A stretch of DNA of 64,000 bases from UMGS1649 sp045651205 (GTDB lineage Bacteria > Bacillota > Clostridia > TANB77 > CAG-465), in NCBI GenBank assembly GCA_045651205.1, contig JAZRSA010000050.1, positions 1 to 64,000 on the forward strand, read 5' to 3'. A program made the position numbers and the translations under genes. How positions within the stretch are numbered: position 1 is the stretch's first letter; each line of letters begins with the position of its first letter. This document shows, piece by piece, positions 1 through 7,635 of this stretch. The notes beneath the pieces were generated by a model. That model was not told the DNA's origin, searched no databases, and saw only the letters and a program-made list of their open reading frames with translations.

Positions 1-1631
1 CTTCTATGATATGTTATTACAAATCTATGTACTTCGTCTTGAAGTTCAGTAATTAACTTAAATAATCTTTTATTATTTTTATCTTCTCTTAAATCTATTT
101 CTTGTTCGTTAAGATCTATAATTCCACGTGTACGGTGTTTATCGTCTTTTATCATACCGATTACAGGTACAGATACATTATTGTTTTCTAATGTTTGTTT
201 TACTGCATGTACTTGATTTAACCCACCGTCTATTAAAAACACATCCGGTAATGGCAATGTATCTACATGTTTAAGTCTTCTTGTTATTACTTCACTCATG
301 CATAACACATCGTTTTGTGTTTCTGTCCATTTTATTTTATATTTTCTATACTTACTCTTGTTAAATCCATTCTTCTCGTAAGTAATTCCAGCACCAACCA
401 TAAAGGTATCTTTAAGATTAGATATATCATAGCACTCAACTATATCTACATTGTCTTCTAAACCTAATACATTTCTTAAATCTTCAAGTGGATTTTTATC
501 CTTGTCTTTTAGATTCATTTCTATGTTATTTTCTATCATTTCCACAAGTTTTAACTTAGAACCTTTTTTAGGAACTGTAAGTTCTACTTTGAGTCCTCTT
601 AAAGTTTTTAAGTATTCTTCTGTAAGCTCTATTTTCTCTTTAAGCTTGTCTTCATTTACAATCTTAAAATATATTCTTGGTGGTATATTAGATTTATTTA
701 CTGTGTAATATTGCGAAAGAATATCTACTAATGTTTCATCTATTTTGTTTTTTTCTAATTCGTCTATTAGGATGTTATCATGTTTTAGAAGTTTGCTATC
801 TCTTATCTTAAATATTTGTATATATAGCTTATCTTGTACTAGCACATAACCCCATATATCTGTATTGGTTTCATTTAAATTAGATACTTTTTGTTTTTCT
901 GTTACTTTTGCTATCTTTTCAAGTCTAACTTTTAATTCTTGAGCTTTCTCAAATTCTAGGTTTTCTATACATTTATCTATTGATGCTATTATATGTTCTT
1001 TTACTGTGTCTGTTTTACCATCTAGAAACATTGCTATCTCAGTTAGCATCTTGTTATATTCTTCTCTTGCAACGTCATTTATACATGGTCCTAAACATCT
1101 TCCTATGTGATAATACAAACAAGGTCCTACCTTAGCATTACACATTTTGTTTAAGTTGTATTTACATCTCTTTAAAGGGAATATTTCTCTAATTGTTACA
1201 AACAGTTCTCTTAGGGCGTTTACATCTGTAAATGGTCCAATATATTTTGAACCATCTTCTACTTTTGTCCTAGTTATATATATTGATGGATATTTATCTT
1301 TTACAGTTATTTTTACATAAGGATAAGTTTTATCATCTTTAAGCATTACATTATATTTAGGCATAAACTCTTTAATATAATTACATTCAAGAACTAACGC
1401 TTCAAGTTCACTTTCTGTAACTATATACTCAATATTTCTAATTTTCTCAACCATTTTCTGTATTCTTACAGTTTTGTTAGTTTTGTTAAAATATTGTCTA
1501 ACTCTCTTCCTTAAAGATTTAGCTTTACCTACATATATTATCTTACCATCTTCATCCTTCATCATATATATACCCGGATCAAATGGTATTTTTTCTACTA
1601 TCTCCTTTTTTATTATTTCACGAATATCCAT
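1..1631 (-). CDS. uvrC: Excinuclease ABC subunit C, C-terminus cut by window edge
   Basis: UvrC makes both incisions around a lesion in nucleotide excision repair after UvrAB has marked it. The visible 543 codons start at an ATG behind GGAGG. They show the GIY-YIG nuclease (GIY at residues 20-22, YVG at 33-35, then the basic helix KSLRKRVRQYF), a four-cysteine cluster near residues 155-185 typical of the Fe-S site (ends RCLGPC), a UVR helix, and the RNase H-like second nuclease with ECYDIS and IDGG. The C-terminal HhH region lies outside the window; the family is usually about 600 residues. The reading frame is intact to the edge. It follows spoVG, from which a terminator separates it. Confidence 0.96.
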   Translation of the reverse strand, partial: MDIREIIKKEIVEKIPFDPGIYMMKDEDGKIIYVGKAKSLRKRVRQYFNKTNKTVRIQKMVEKIRNIEYIVTESELEALVLECNYIKEFMPKYNVMLKDDKTYPYVKITVKDKYPSIYITRTKVEDGSKYIGPFTDVNALRELFVTIREIFPLKRCKYNLNKMCNAKVGPCLYYHIGRCLGPCINDVAREEYNKMLTEIAMFLDGKTDTVKEHIIASIDKCIENLEFEKAQELKVRLEKIAKVTEKQKVSNLNETNTDIWGYVLVQDKLYIQIFKIRDSKLLKHDNILIDELEKNKIDETLVDILSQYYTVNKSNIPPRIYFKIVNEDKLKEKIELTEEYLKTLRGLKVELTVPKKGSKLKLVEMIENNIEMNLKDKDKNPLEDLRNVLGLEDNVDIVECYDISNLKDTFMVGAGITYEKNGFNKSKYRKYKIKWTETQNDVLCMSEVITRRLKHVDTLPLPDVFLIDGGLNQVHAVKQTLENNNVSVPVIGMIKDDKHRTRGIIDLNEQEIDLREDKNNKRLFKLITELQDEVHRFVITYHR

Positions 1632-1649
1632 ACTTTCCTCCAATATGTT

Positions 1650-1681
1650 CAAAAGAGCACGCAAAAAAGGCGCGTGCTCTC
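1650..1681 (-). terminator. Rho-independent terminator after spoVG
   Basis: A 9-bp stem (1654-1662 with 1672-1680, AGAGCACGC/GCGTGCTCT) is followed on the minus strand by TTTT. It lies between the spoVG stop and the uvrC start, so uvrC transcription is at least partly insulated from spoVG. Confidence 0.85.
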
Positions 1682-1695
1682 ATGACTAAACTAAA

Positions 1696-1977
1696 TTACT
1701 CAACATCAACTGTTTCTTCTGAATCATCAGTTTCATTGTATTTAGCTATTATTGCTGTTTGAATTGCTTCTCTTGTATCCGTATTGATTGGATGAGCTAT
1801 GTCTTTGAATTCTCCGTTTGGAGTCTTTCTGCTTGGCATAGCGATGAAAAGACCTTTATCGCTTTCGATAACTTTGATGTCGTGTACTACGAATACATCG
1901 TCAAATGTTACAGAAGCGATAGCTTTCATTCTGTTTTGAGAAGTTATTTTTCTAACTCTAACATCAGTAATTTGCAT
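1696..1977 (-). CDS. spoVG: SpoVG-family RNA/DNA-binding regulator
   Basis: SpoVG is a small conserved regulator first linked to spore cortex formation and asymmetric septation, and known in other Firmicutes as a global nucleic-acid-binding regulator. The 93-residue product begins MQITDVRVRK, matching the family start, and carries the signature VVHDIKVIE...GLFIAMPSRK and the DIAHPI segment. I chose the ATG at 1977 because AAGGCGG lies 8 nt upstream; an in-frame GTG at 1986 would add three residues but lacks a properly spaced ribosome binding site. The acidic tail (DDSEETVDVE) is typical. It has its own promoter and terminator. Confidence 0.95.
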   Translation of the reverse strand: MQITDVRVRKITSQNRMKAIASVTFDDVFVVHDIKVIESDKGLFIAMPSRKTPNGEFKDIAHPINTDTREAIQTAIIAKYNETDDSEETVDVE

Positions 1978-2010
1978 ATTGAACACCGCCTTCCCTTAAC
2001 TGTTAGCCTA

Positions 2011-2038
2011 ATTATACAACAATTTAGGCATAAGTCAA
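2011..2038 (-). promoter_or_regulatory. Sigma-A-type promoter of spoVG
   Basis: On the minus strand TTGACT (2033-2038), a 16-bp spacer and TATAAT (2011-2016) precede spoVG. An inverted repeat GCCTAA (2006-2011)/TTAGGC (2024-2029) straddles the -10. No clear sigma-H element was seen. Confidence 0.8.
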
Positions 2039-2141
2039 TAGATATTTTTCTTTTTTTGAAGGCGAAAAATGTCGGTGTATACTGCTATTTTTAAGGTCCT
2101 CAAGTATTTTCTAAATAAAAGTAAAGTTAAAGAATACATAA

Positions 2142-2169
2142 AAAGAACCAGAAAAATTTCTGGTTCTTT
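2142..2169 (-). terminator. Terminator after HAD phosphatase gene
   Basis: A 13-bp perfect stem (2142-2154 with 2157-2169, AAAGAACCAGAAA) is followed on the minus strand by a T-rich tract. It ends the HAD gene transcript. Confidence 0.85.
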
Positions 2170-2188
2170 CGTACAATTCTAAAATTTC

Positions 2189-2863
2189 TTAAAGAATAGT
2201 CATAAGAGTAGCAAAAGTTGGAATTTCAACATCCGGTTTTACCTGAAGACCTGGCACTTCGGTTATATTAAAACCGATAGCATATACGCCTGCTCTTTGT
2301 GCCATTGCAATATCCGAAATAAGATCATTTCCGACAAAAACATTTTCTTCAGGTTTAGTGCCGGCAAGAACTCGGTCCATAAATCTTTTATCCGGCTTTG
2401 CATAGCTGTTATCCCAGGTATATATTCTTTCGAAGTATTCGAAAACTCCGTTATACTTCATATTATCTACCTGTTGCTTCATAAAGCCATTAGTCACCAG
2501 ACAAAGTGTATACCCTTTATCTCTCAGATACGTTAAAGTTTCGTGAACGCCTTCAGCGAGTTTTGACTGTGCTTTGTTGTTTTCGCAAATTGCAAAATCT
2601 ACATCTTCAGGGTCCAAGCCGTATTCCAAAATGCACGGCACGTAATGGGTCATCGCCATAAGGTAAGTCACATAGTTAACCTTTTTGTTCATATAAAAGA
2701 ACTTTTGGTTGTGGAAGAAATAGTCCAGCTGCTTTGCAAACACCTCACATTGATTTTCGTTTAATCCCAGTGCTTCTCCTATACTTTTTCCTTGCATTTC
2801 GCTCTTATGAATCAAAATCGTTCCATCATAATCAAACAGAACCCGTTTAAACTTAGTACACAT
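2189..2863 (-). CDS. HAD-superfamily hydrolase, YjjG-like
   Basis: This 224-residue HAD subfamily IA protein should be a cytosolic phosphatase acting on a small phosphorylated substrate. Motif I is FDYDGT (nucleophile and acid Asp near residues 10-12), motif II VTNG, motif III the Lys in AKPDKR, and motif IV VGNDLISDIAMA. A helical cap lies between residues 20 and 100. The overall layout resembles YjjG-type nucleotidases, but the substrate cannot be read from sequence. It starts behind AAGGAGG, has its own TTGAAA/TATAAT promoter and terminator, and is visibly richer in G+C than its neighbours, suggesting acquisition as a single-gene cassette. Confidence 0.88.
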   Translation of the reverse strand: MCTKFKRVLFDYDGTILIHKSEMQGKSIGEALGLNENQCEVFAKQLDYFFHNQKFFYMNKKVNYVTYLMAMTHYVPCILEYGLDPEDVDFAICENNKAQSKLAEGVHETLTYLRDKGYTLCLVTNGFMKQQVDNMKYNGVFEYFERIYTWDNSYAKPDKRFMDRVLAGTKPEENVFVGNDLISDIAMAQRAGVYAIGFNITEVPGLQVKPDVEIPTFATLMTIL

Positions 2864-2895
2864 TTTAGTACCTCCTTGCTATATACTGGATTTGT

Positions 2896-2924
2896 ATTAT
2901 AACATAGATATGCCAAAATTTCAA
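2896..2924 (-). promoter_or_regulatory. Sigma-A promoter of the HAD gene
   Basis: Minus-strand TTGAAA (2919-2924), 17-bp spacer, TATAAT (2896-2901). The leader is about 25 nt. Confidence 0.85.
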
Positions 2925-2940
2925 CTTTTATGTATACTAA

Positions 2941-3009
2941 TTATATTTTAAATATACTTTTCAAGATATATTTCATAAATCCCTTAGGTTTACATACAAC
3001 AATTTTCAT
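2941..3009 (-). CDS. spoVM: Probable SpoVM-like amphipathic spore-coat anchor peptide (22 aa)
   Basis: A 22-residue reading frame, MKIVVCKPKGFMKYILKSIFKI, starts 7 nt after GGAG. SpoVM is a 26-residue amphipathic helix that marks the convex forespore membrane and recruits SpoIVA. The shared pattern is an MK start, three hydrophobic residues, K(x)PK, then a helix alternating hydrophobic and Lys residues ending in a short basic tail. The gene sits 13 nt downstream of a 50-residue membrane protein in what looks like one transcript with a mother-cell-type promoter. The identification rests on length, pattern and context; sequence this short cannot prove homology. The next bases downstream toward the HAD promoter hold nothing else I can recognise. 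Confidence 0.6.
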   Translation of the reverse strand: MKIVVCKPKGFMKYILKSIFKI

Positions 3010-3022
3010 AAACATTCTCCTT

Positions 3023-3175
3023 TCAACATAGCAGCCATATAAAGCCAAATACCATAAGCACAGCAGCTACTATTAATACCCATAGCCATAATGGTAAGAA
3101 TAATGTTATTACTGCACCTATACCAAAGGCTATTAAAAAGAGACCTATTGTTTTTCTAAATGCCCCTACAAACAT
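3023..3175 (-). CDS. Small membrane protein (50 aa), probable sporulation gene
   Basis: The frame starts at an ATG 5 nt after AAAGGAGG and ends in TGA 13 nt before the SpoVM-like gene. The product has a short basic N-terminus (MFVGAFRKT) and then two hydrophobic stretches separated by a Pro-Leu-Trp turn (FLPLWLWV), so it is probably a hairpin of two membrane helices. No family is recognised with certainty. Glycine-rich TM hairpins of this size occur in Clostridial sporulation operons, but that is context, not homology. An excellent ribosome binding site and the coupling to the next gene argue that it is real. Confidence 0.65.
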   Translation of the reverse strand: MFVGAFRKTIGLFLIAFGIGAVITLFLPLWLWVLIVAAVLMVFGFIWLLC

Positions 3176-3236
3176 ATATCCTCCTTTACTTACAGCTATA
3201 ATTGTAGTAAAATACTTGTAGTCTAAAAACTTAATA

Positions 3237-3263
3237 TATACTATGTGAATCCCAATCTTTTGT
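3237..3263 (-). promoter_or_regulatory. Sigma-E/sigma-K-like promoter upstream of the small spore operon
   Basis: On the minus strand AC (3262-3263), 16 bp, then CATAGTATA (3237-3245) fit the mother-cell consensus AC-N16/17-CATAnnnTA (sigma-K; sigma-E has a similar -10). The leader to the 50-aa gene is about 55 nt. The region also lies upstream of divergent nth, so the match could be chance. Confidence 0.45.
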
Positions 3264-3287
3264 GATAAAGATATATAAGGAGATATT

Positions 3288-3944
3288 ATGAAATACAGAT
3301 TATTAAATAAAGAAGAAATAGAAAGATGTTTAGATATATTGAAAGATACATACCCAACACCGATGTGTGGATTAGATTACAATACACCATTTGAACTTAT
3401 GTTATCTTTAATTCTAGCAGCACAATGTACAGATGAACGTGTAAATAAGATACGTCCTATCCTTACAAAAAAATATCCAACACCTGAGACTATATCTAAA
3501 CTTACTAAAAAAGAAATATATGAAATAATTAAATCTTGCAGTTTCCCAAACAACAAGGCAAGCCACATTTTAGAAGCATCCAAAATGTTGGTAGAAAAGT
3601 ACAATAGTACTGTACCAAACACTATGAAGGACTTAACTACACTTCCTGGTATAGGCAGAAAAAGTGCTAATATTATTCTTCTTGAATGTTTCGGAATTGT
3701 TGAAGGAATTGCAGTAGATACACATGTAACTAGAATAACTAAAAAATTAGGTCTTACAAACAATACAGAACAATTAAAAATAGAAAAAGACTTAATGAAA
3801 AGAATTCCTAAAAATAAATGGGAAGTAATTAACCACACTATAGTAGAACACGGCAAGAAAATATGTATAGCTAGAAAACCAAAATGCTCAGAATGTCCTC
3901 TAACTGAAGTATGTCGTGAATATAAGAAAACACACCAAAATTAA
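3288..3944 (+). CDS. nth: Endonuclease III (DNA glycosylase/AP lyase)
   Basis: Nth removes oxidised pyrimidines and nicks the resulting abasic site in base excision repair. The 218-residue protein has the HhH-GPD fold: LPGIGRKSANI carries the catalytic Lys and VDTHVTR the catalytic Asp. The C-terminal 4Fe-4S loop is complete, C-x6-C-x2-C-x5-C (CIARKPKCSECPLTEVC). Length is normal. The start ATG follows AGGAG. It is divergent from the SpoVM-like operon, the only plus-strand gene in the first 35 kb, and ends in its own terminator. Confidence 0.96.
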   Translation: MKYRLLNKEEIERCLDILKDTYPTPMCGLDYNTPFELMLSLILAAQCTDERVNKIRPILTKKYPTPETISKLTKKEIYEIIKSCSFPNNKASHILEASKMLVEKYNSTVPNTMKDLTTLPGIGRKSANIILLECFGIVEGIAVDTHVTRITKKLGLTNNTEQLKIEKDLMKRIPKNKWEVINHTIVEHGKKICIARKPKCSECPLTEVCREYKKTHQN

Positions 3945-3957
3945 TTTGGTGTGTTTT
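3927..3957 (+). terminator. Bidirectional terminator between nth and the LRR operon
   Basis: A 13-bp stem (3927-3939 with 3945-3957, AAAACACACCAAA/TTTGGTGTGTTTT) overlaps the nth stop codon. T-tracts on both strands let it serve nth and the convergent minus-strand operon. Confidence 0.85.
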
Positions 3958-3961
3958 AATT

Positions 3962-4261
3962 TTAACCATATAATCTTTTTAACAATATAACTCTATTGTT
4001 AATACATATCTTTATAACATCAATATCTCCAAGTTCAACATCCGATTTTCCATAGCTATTTTTTAATGAGCCAAATGTATAAAAATTACTATAACCCACA
4101 TAATCTCTTCTTAATAATTCGCTTTTCATAAATATAGTATCTCCGACATTTGGTTTTTCATCTATATCCAAAAATTTCAAAACCACTTCATGCATGGTAT
4201 CATCTTCATCTTTAAGCCTATATAAATTTTTATTTACTTGTTCAATTTTTAATTTAACCAA
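3962..4261 (-). CDS. Hypothetical protein (99 aa), last gene of LRR operon
   Basis: I do not recognise this protein. It is a soluble 99-residue product with no signal peptide or membrane segment and alternating hydrophobic strands (IEQVNKNLYRLKD, GDIDVIKICINNRVILLKRL), suggesting a small all-beta domain of the OB or SH3 kind. Its ATG lies inside the end of the 151-aa gene (8-nt overlap), so translation is probably coupled and the two products may act together. Confidence 0.75.
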   Translation of the reverse strand: MVKLKIEQVNKNLYRLKDEDDTMHEVVLKFLDIDEKPNVGDTIFMKSELLRRDYVGYSNFYTFGSLKNSYGKSDVELGDIDVIKICINNRVILLKRLYG

Positions 4262-4709
4262 TTATTTTCCCCTTTCTATATTTACTAAAAATATTTCTAA
4301 AAAACGTCCACATTTTTTTGTACCATTTATTTTCTGATATTTGGACTAAAGCAACTTCTTTTTCTTCATTATTTTCTTCTACTAAACTATAATCTACAGG
4401 TTTTGTAAATTCTACATTTCCTACTTTAGGGAACAACTTTTCTTCATTTACTTTATGAAGTTGCTCTATTACATCTCGTTCTTCATCATTTAAAAGATAT
4501 TCCATGTTTATATATGACAATATAGCTGTTGCTTTTCTATCTATTTCTTGTTGTTCTAAGCTTTTAGTTTCATCATATTGCCAAATATAGCTTTTATCCA
4601 TTTTTTCTTCTATGTTTTTTATAATTCGTTCGGGTATTTTTTCTATTTCTTCATCTTCAAGATGATTTAAAATTTCATATACCTGCACTAAACATTTTTC
4701 ATATTCCAT
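4254..4709 (-). CDS. Hypothetical acidic helical protein (151 aa)
   Basis: Function unknown. The first 100 residues are strongly helical and acidic (EILNHLEDEEIEKIPERI, LLNDEERDVIEQLHKV). A low-complexity linker follows, then a basic aromatic tail (KWYKKMWTFFRNIFSKYRKG) that could bind a membrane surface or partner. There is no signal peptide. It sits 10 nt after the LRR gene and overlaps the next gene, so all three form one operon. The same pattern would suit a small adaptor, but nothing in the sequence settles this. Confidence 0.78.
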   Translation of the reverse strand: MEYEKCLVQVYEILNHLEDEEIEKIPERIIKNIEEKMDKSYIWQYDETKSLEQQEIDRKATAILSYINMEYLLNDEERDVIEQLHKVNEEKLFPKVGNVEFTKPVDYSLVEENNEEKEVALVQISENKWYKKMWTFFRNIFSKYRKGKIIG

Positions 4710-4719
4710 ATTAACCTCG

Positions 4720-6648
4720 TTATTTTACCACATCTTCTGTTTCTACCATAGTTTCTCTGTTAAGCGTTTGAGAAGGTTCTTCCACTACAGCTTGTGCTTC
4801 ATCTATTTCTTCTGGGGTCAAAACAGTTTGCGCGTCTAGCCTTGCCAAATCCTTTCTCATTATTCTTTGCATTTTCCTTGCTTTTTTAATTATTTTACTA
4901 ATATGTTTATTAGATGAAAAATACCATTTTAATCTTGAGATTTTTGGAACATCAAACTCGACTATTTCCGGCGCACCGTAGCCTATAAAGAATTCTCCAG
5001 CTTTTTCTAACTCAGGCATTCTAACACTTTTTAAAGATTCGCCAGTATTGTACAAGCAGCTACTGCCAACAGTTTTTAATTTTGGTAAATATACACTTTC
5101 TAGCATAGAACATTCTTGCACGAAATTATCTCCCGCTTTCTCTAGCGAAGGGAGTTCTATAGTAGTAAGACTAGTGTATGCGCAAAAATTATCTCCTACT
5201 TTTCTTAACTGCGGCGCATTTAATTCGTGCATTCTTGACGCAGATTCCAAAACCCCTTCTTCAGCTTCTATTAACGAAGGTAAATTCGCTCTTTTTATTC
5301 CATATGCATTAGAACAAAAATTTTCTTTAGCTATTTGCAACTTAGGTAAATCTATTGCTTCTAACGAGCGTGCACCACCTAAGAAATATACTCCCGTTTC
5401 TTCAAGTGATGGTAAATTAACACTTCTTAATTTGCTCGCGCCACTTAAAAAGCTATCGCCTACTCTTTCTAATTTAGGAGCATCAAATTCCTGTATGGCT
5501 GCACGTCTACAAAAACTTCTGCCTGTGCTTCTAACATTTGGAGTATCTAGCGTTTCTATACCGCTGCTATTCATAAGGAAACCGTCACCAACTTGCTCTA
5601 ACTCGTGATTCCTATATCCTATTATTTTATCATCTTTATCTGTTGTTATTACAATTGGCTCTTCGCTATCCTCTCTATATATCGTTATGTGTTTTCTTCC
5701 GTCTCCAGCTTCTTTATCTTTTACTATTTCTATCTTTCGAATGCCTGTATGTGCATCAGGGAAAGAATCTTTTACGCTTTCATCAAATGATCTTATAGTT
5801 TTATTTTCCAAATCTATTACATAACCATCTATTAAGCAACACTTCTCATGATTAGGTATCTTTTGTGGTTCGCCATCTATTATTACTATGTTTTCTGGAC
5901 AATAATATATATCTCCTATTACTGTATTATATTTATAGTATCTTCCGTCATTTGCTTTGACATAACCCGGTATTCCAAATTCCTCATCACCACTATGTAA
6001 TGTAAGGCCTCTTTCTTCTAATACTTTTCCAAAACTATATGTTAATCCTGGTGCAATTTTATCCAAATCATTACCTAAAGTTGCATCTGGATTTTCTACT
6101 GTATGGTTATATCTATTCTTTATTGATACTCTAGTCGTTCCCTCTCTATTAAATTGGATACTCATAACTGATGTGCCATATTCATCATCTCTTTGAGGCT
6201 CTGTGAAATTTTTTCTCTTAATATCTGCAACATCTTTTCTTACAGCCCAGAAGACTACACATTCTTCTAGTCTATCTCCATGGAAAGTACATAATTCTTC
6301 ACCAGATGCATAATACTTTTTAAAACTTTGTATTTCTTTTTCAGAAGTACATTCGACTAATGTATAACCAGCCTCATCCAAAAGTTCATATGGAGTTTTA
6401 TCTGTTATAACTGGTTCAGCCGTTTCAGCGGCATATTTCTCAAAAATATAATCCACAAATTGCGCTTCTAATTTATTATTTTGTATGTCTTCAAATAGTG
6501 TTTCAGATATGTCTGAAAAATTATCTTGCAATAATTGAAACAACTTATCTTCTGTTTCTAATATTGTAGGGAAATGTGTTCTACACATTTTCATAAATCT
6601 TTCGCCATATTTCTTTTTTATCTTCCTTAGTTCTTTATCACTGGCCAT
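4720..6648 (-). CDS. Cytosolic leucine-rich-repeat protein (642 aa)
   Basis: The protein starts at an ATG behind TGGAGG and has no signal peptide or transmembrane segment. Residues 1-100 are a helical charged domain; residues 100-350 form an unassigned mixed domain. From about residue 350 to 590 there are about ten BspA-type repeats of roughly 23 residues with the core L-P-x-L-x-x-V-G-x-x-F-L. The C-terminus is basic then acidic. BspA-like repeats are usually found on secreted surface proteins, so a cytosolic version fused to a large N-terminal domain is unusual. It leads an operon with two small unknown proteins. A protein-protein interaction role is the only inference I would make. Confidence 0.85.
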   Translation of the reverse strand: MASDKELRKIKKKYGERFMKMCRTHFPTILETEDKLFQLLQDNFSDISETLFEDIQNNKLEAQFVDYIFEKYAAETAEPVITDKTPYELLDEAGYTLVECTSEKEIQSFKKYYASGEELCTFHGDRLEECVVFWAVRKDVADIKRKNFTEPQRDDEYGTSVMSIQFNREGTTRVSIKNRYNHTVENPDATLGNDLDKIAPGLTYSFGKVLEERGLTLHSGDEEFGIPGYVKANDGRYYKYNTVIGDIYYCPENIVIIDGEPQKIPNHEKCCLIDGYVIDLENKTIRSFDESVKDSFPDAHTGIRKIEIVKDKEAGDGRKHITIYREDSEEPIVITTDKDDKIIGYRNHELEQVGDGFLMNSSGIETLDTPNVRSTGRSFCRRAAIQEFDAPKLERVGDSFLSGASKLRSVNLPSLEETGVYFLGGARSLEAIDLPKLQIAKENFCSNAYGIKRANLPSLIEAEEGVLESASRMHELNAPQLRKVGDNFCAYTSLTTIELPSLEKAGDNFVQECSMLESVYLPKLKTVGSSCLYNTGESLKSVRMPELEKAGEFFIGYGAPEIVEFDVPKISRLKWYFSSNKHISKIIKKARKMQRIMRKDLARLDAQTVLTPEEIDEAQAVVEEPSQTLNRETMVETEDVVK

Positions 6649-6678
6649 TTATTGCCTCCATATATATCCTCTATTTAT

Positions 6679-6707
6679 ATGATATTATGAATATATTTTA
6701 TTTGCAA
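6679..6707 (-). promoter_or_regulatory. Sigma-A promoter of the LRR operon
   Basis: Minus-strand TTGCAA (6702-6707), 17-bp spacer, TATCAT (6679-6684), about 25 nt before the GGAGG of the LRR gene. Confidence 0.7.
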
Positions 6708-6709
6708 GT

Positions 6710-6739
6710 AAAAGCAGTAAGAAACTTCTTACTGCTTTT
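6710..6739 (-). terminator. Terminator of the dxs-to-radical-SAM operon
   Basis: A 14-bp stem (6710-6723 with 6726-6739, AAAAGCAGTAAGAA) follows the last gene of the operon on the minus strand and abuts the LRR promoter. Confidence 0.85.
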
Positions 6740-6747
6740 TGTTTTAC

Positions 6748-7635
6748 TTATACATTATCTAAATTAAAATTAGGAACATATTCTTCTTCGTGTTCGCCTA
6801 ATTCTTGTATGTATCCGTTTTCTAATCCTAGTTCAAATAAATAGTCTTCTACTTCTTCTAGTTCCTCTTTAGTAATCTTTCTATCTATTTCTTCATATTC
6901 CATAGCTTTATGTGTTGGAAAATATTGTGCCATTATGCTTATTATTTGTTCTTCGCCTAAATTTTCTTTTATCCATTTAAGAACACCTTTTGTATTTTCC
7001 ACCATGTTAGGAAGTATCATATGACGAATAACAAGACCGGATTTCATTATTCCATTTTCATCTATGTTGTCTTTTATTTGCCTTCTCATTTCTAATATTG
7101 CTTCTGTTGCATATTTGAAGTAATTTGGCGCATTAGAATATTTTTTAGCATACTCATCATTTACATATTTTAAATCTGGAAGATATATATCTATATATCC
7201 TTCTAATTCTTTTAACACTTCTACATTTTCATAGCCACCACAGTTATACACTATTGGTATATTAAGACCTTTTTCTTTTGCAAGAATTATTGCCTCTTTA
7301 ATTTGTAATGCATACATTGTTGGTGTTACAAGATTAATGTTTAGTACTCCTCTTTCTTGCTGCTCTAACATTATTTCTGCTAAGCGCTCTACCGTTATTT
7401 CTTTACCAAACATTCCACTACTTATTTCATGGTTTTGGCAGTATACACATTTAAGATTGCAGCCTGTAAAAAATATTGTTCCTGAACCTTTAGTACCACT
7501 TATACATGGTTCTTCATAATTATGCGTGCTTACCAAAGCTACTTTTATTTTATCTGTAGCTTTGCACACACCTGTTTTTCCTTCTAGTCTATTTACGCCA
7601 CACTTATGTGGGCATAACATACATTTGTCTAACAT
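6748..7635 (-). CDS. Radical SAM protein, PflA-activase-like (COG1313 type)
   Basis: The 295-residue protein has the radical SAM cluster C-x3-C-x2-C (CNLKCVYC, residues about 58-65) preceded by GTIFFTG. A second cysteine set lies at the N-terminus (CMLCPHKCGVNR...GVC), as in uncharacterised pyruvate-formate-lyase-activating-like enzymes of COG1313. These are presumed to activate or modify a protein or cofactor using a 5'-deoxyadenosyl radical; the target is unknown. Its start directly abuts the addA stop, so it is the last gene of the long dxs operon. No glycyl-radical enzyme is present in the window. Confidence 0.85.
   Translation of the reverse strand: MLDKCMLCPHKCGVNRLEGKTGVCKATDKIKVALVSTHNYEEPCISGTKGSGTIFFTGCNLKCVYCQNHEISSGMFGKEITVERLAEIMLEQQERGVLNINLVTPTMYALQIKEAIILAKEKGLNIPIVYNCGGYENVEVLKELEGYIDIYLPDLKYVNDEYAKKYSNAPNYFKYATEAILEMRRQIKDNIDENGIMKSGLVIRHMILPNMVENTKGVLKWIKENLGEEQIISIMAQYFPTHKAMEYEEIDRKITKEELEEVEDYLFELGLENGYIQELGEHEEEYVPNFNLDNV

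Noticed and set aside
2006..2029. Sigma-H promoter of spoVG
   Set aside because: No AGGA-N-GAAT type element was found; a clear TTGACT/TATAAT sigma-A promoter is present instead.
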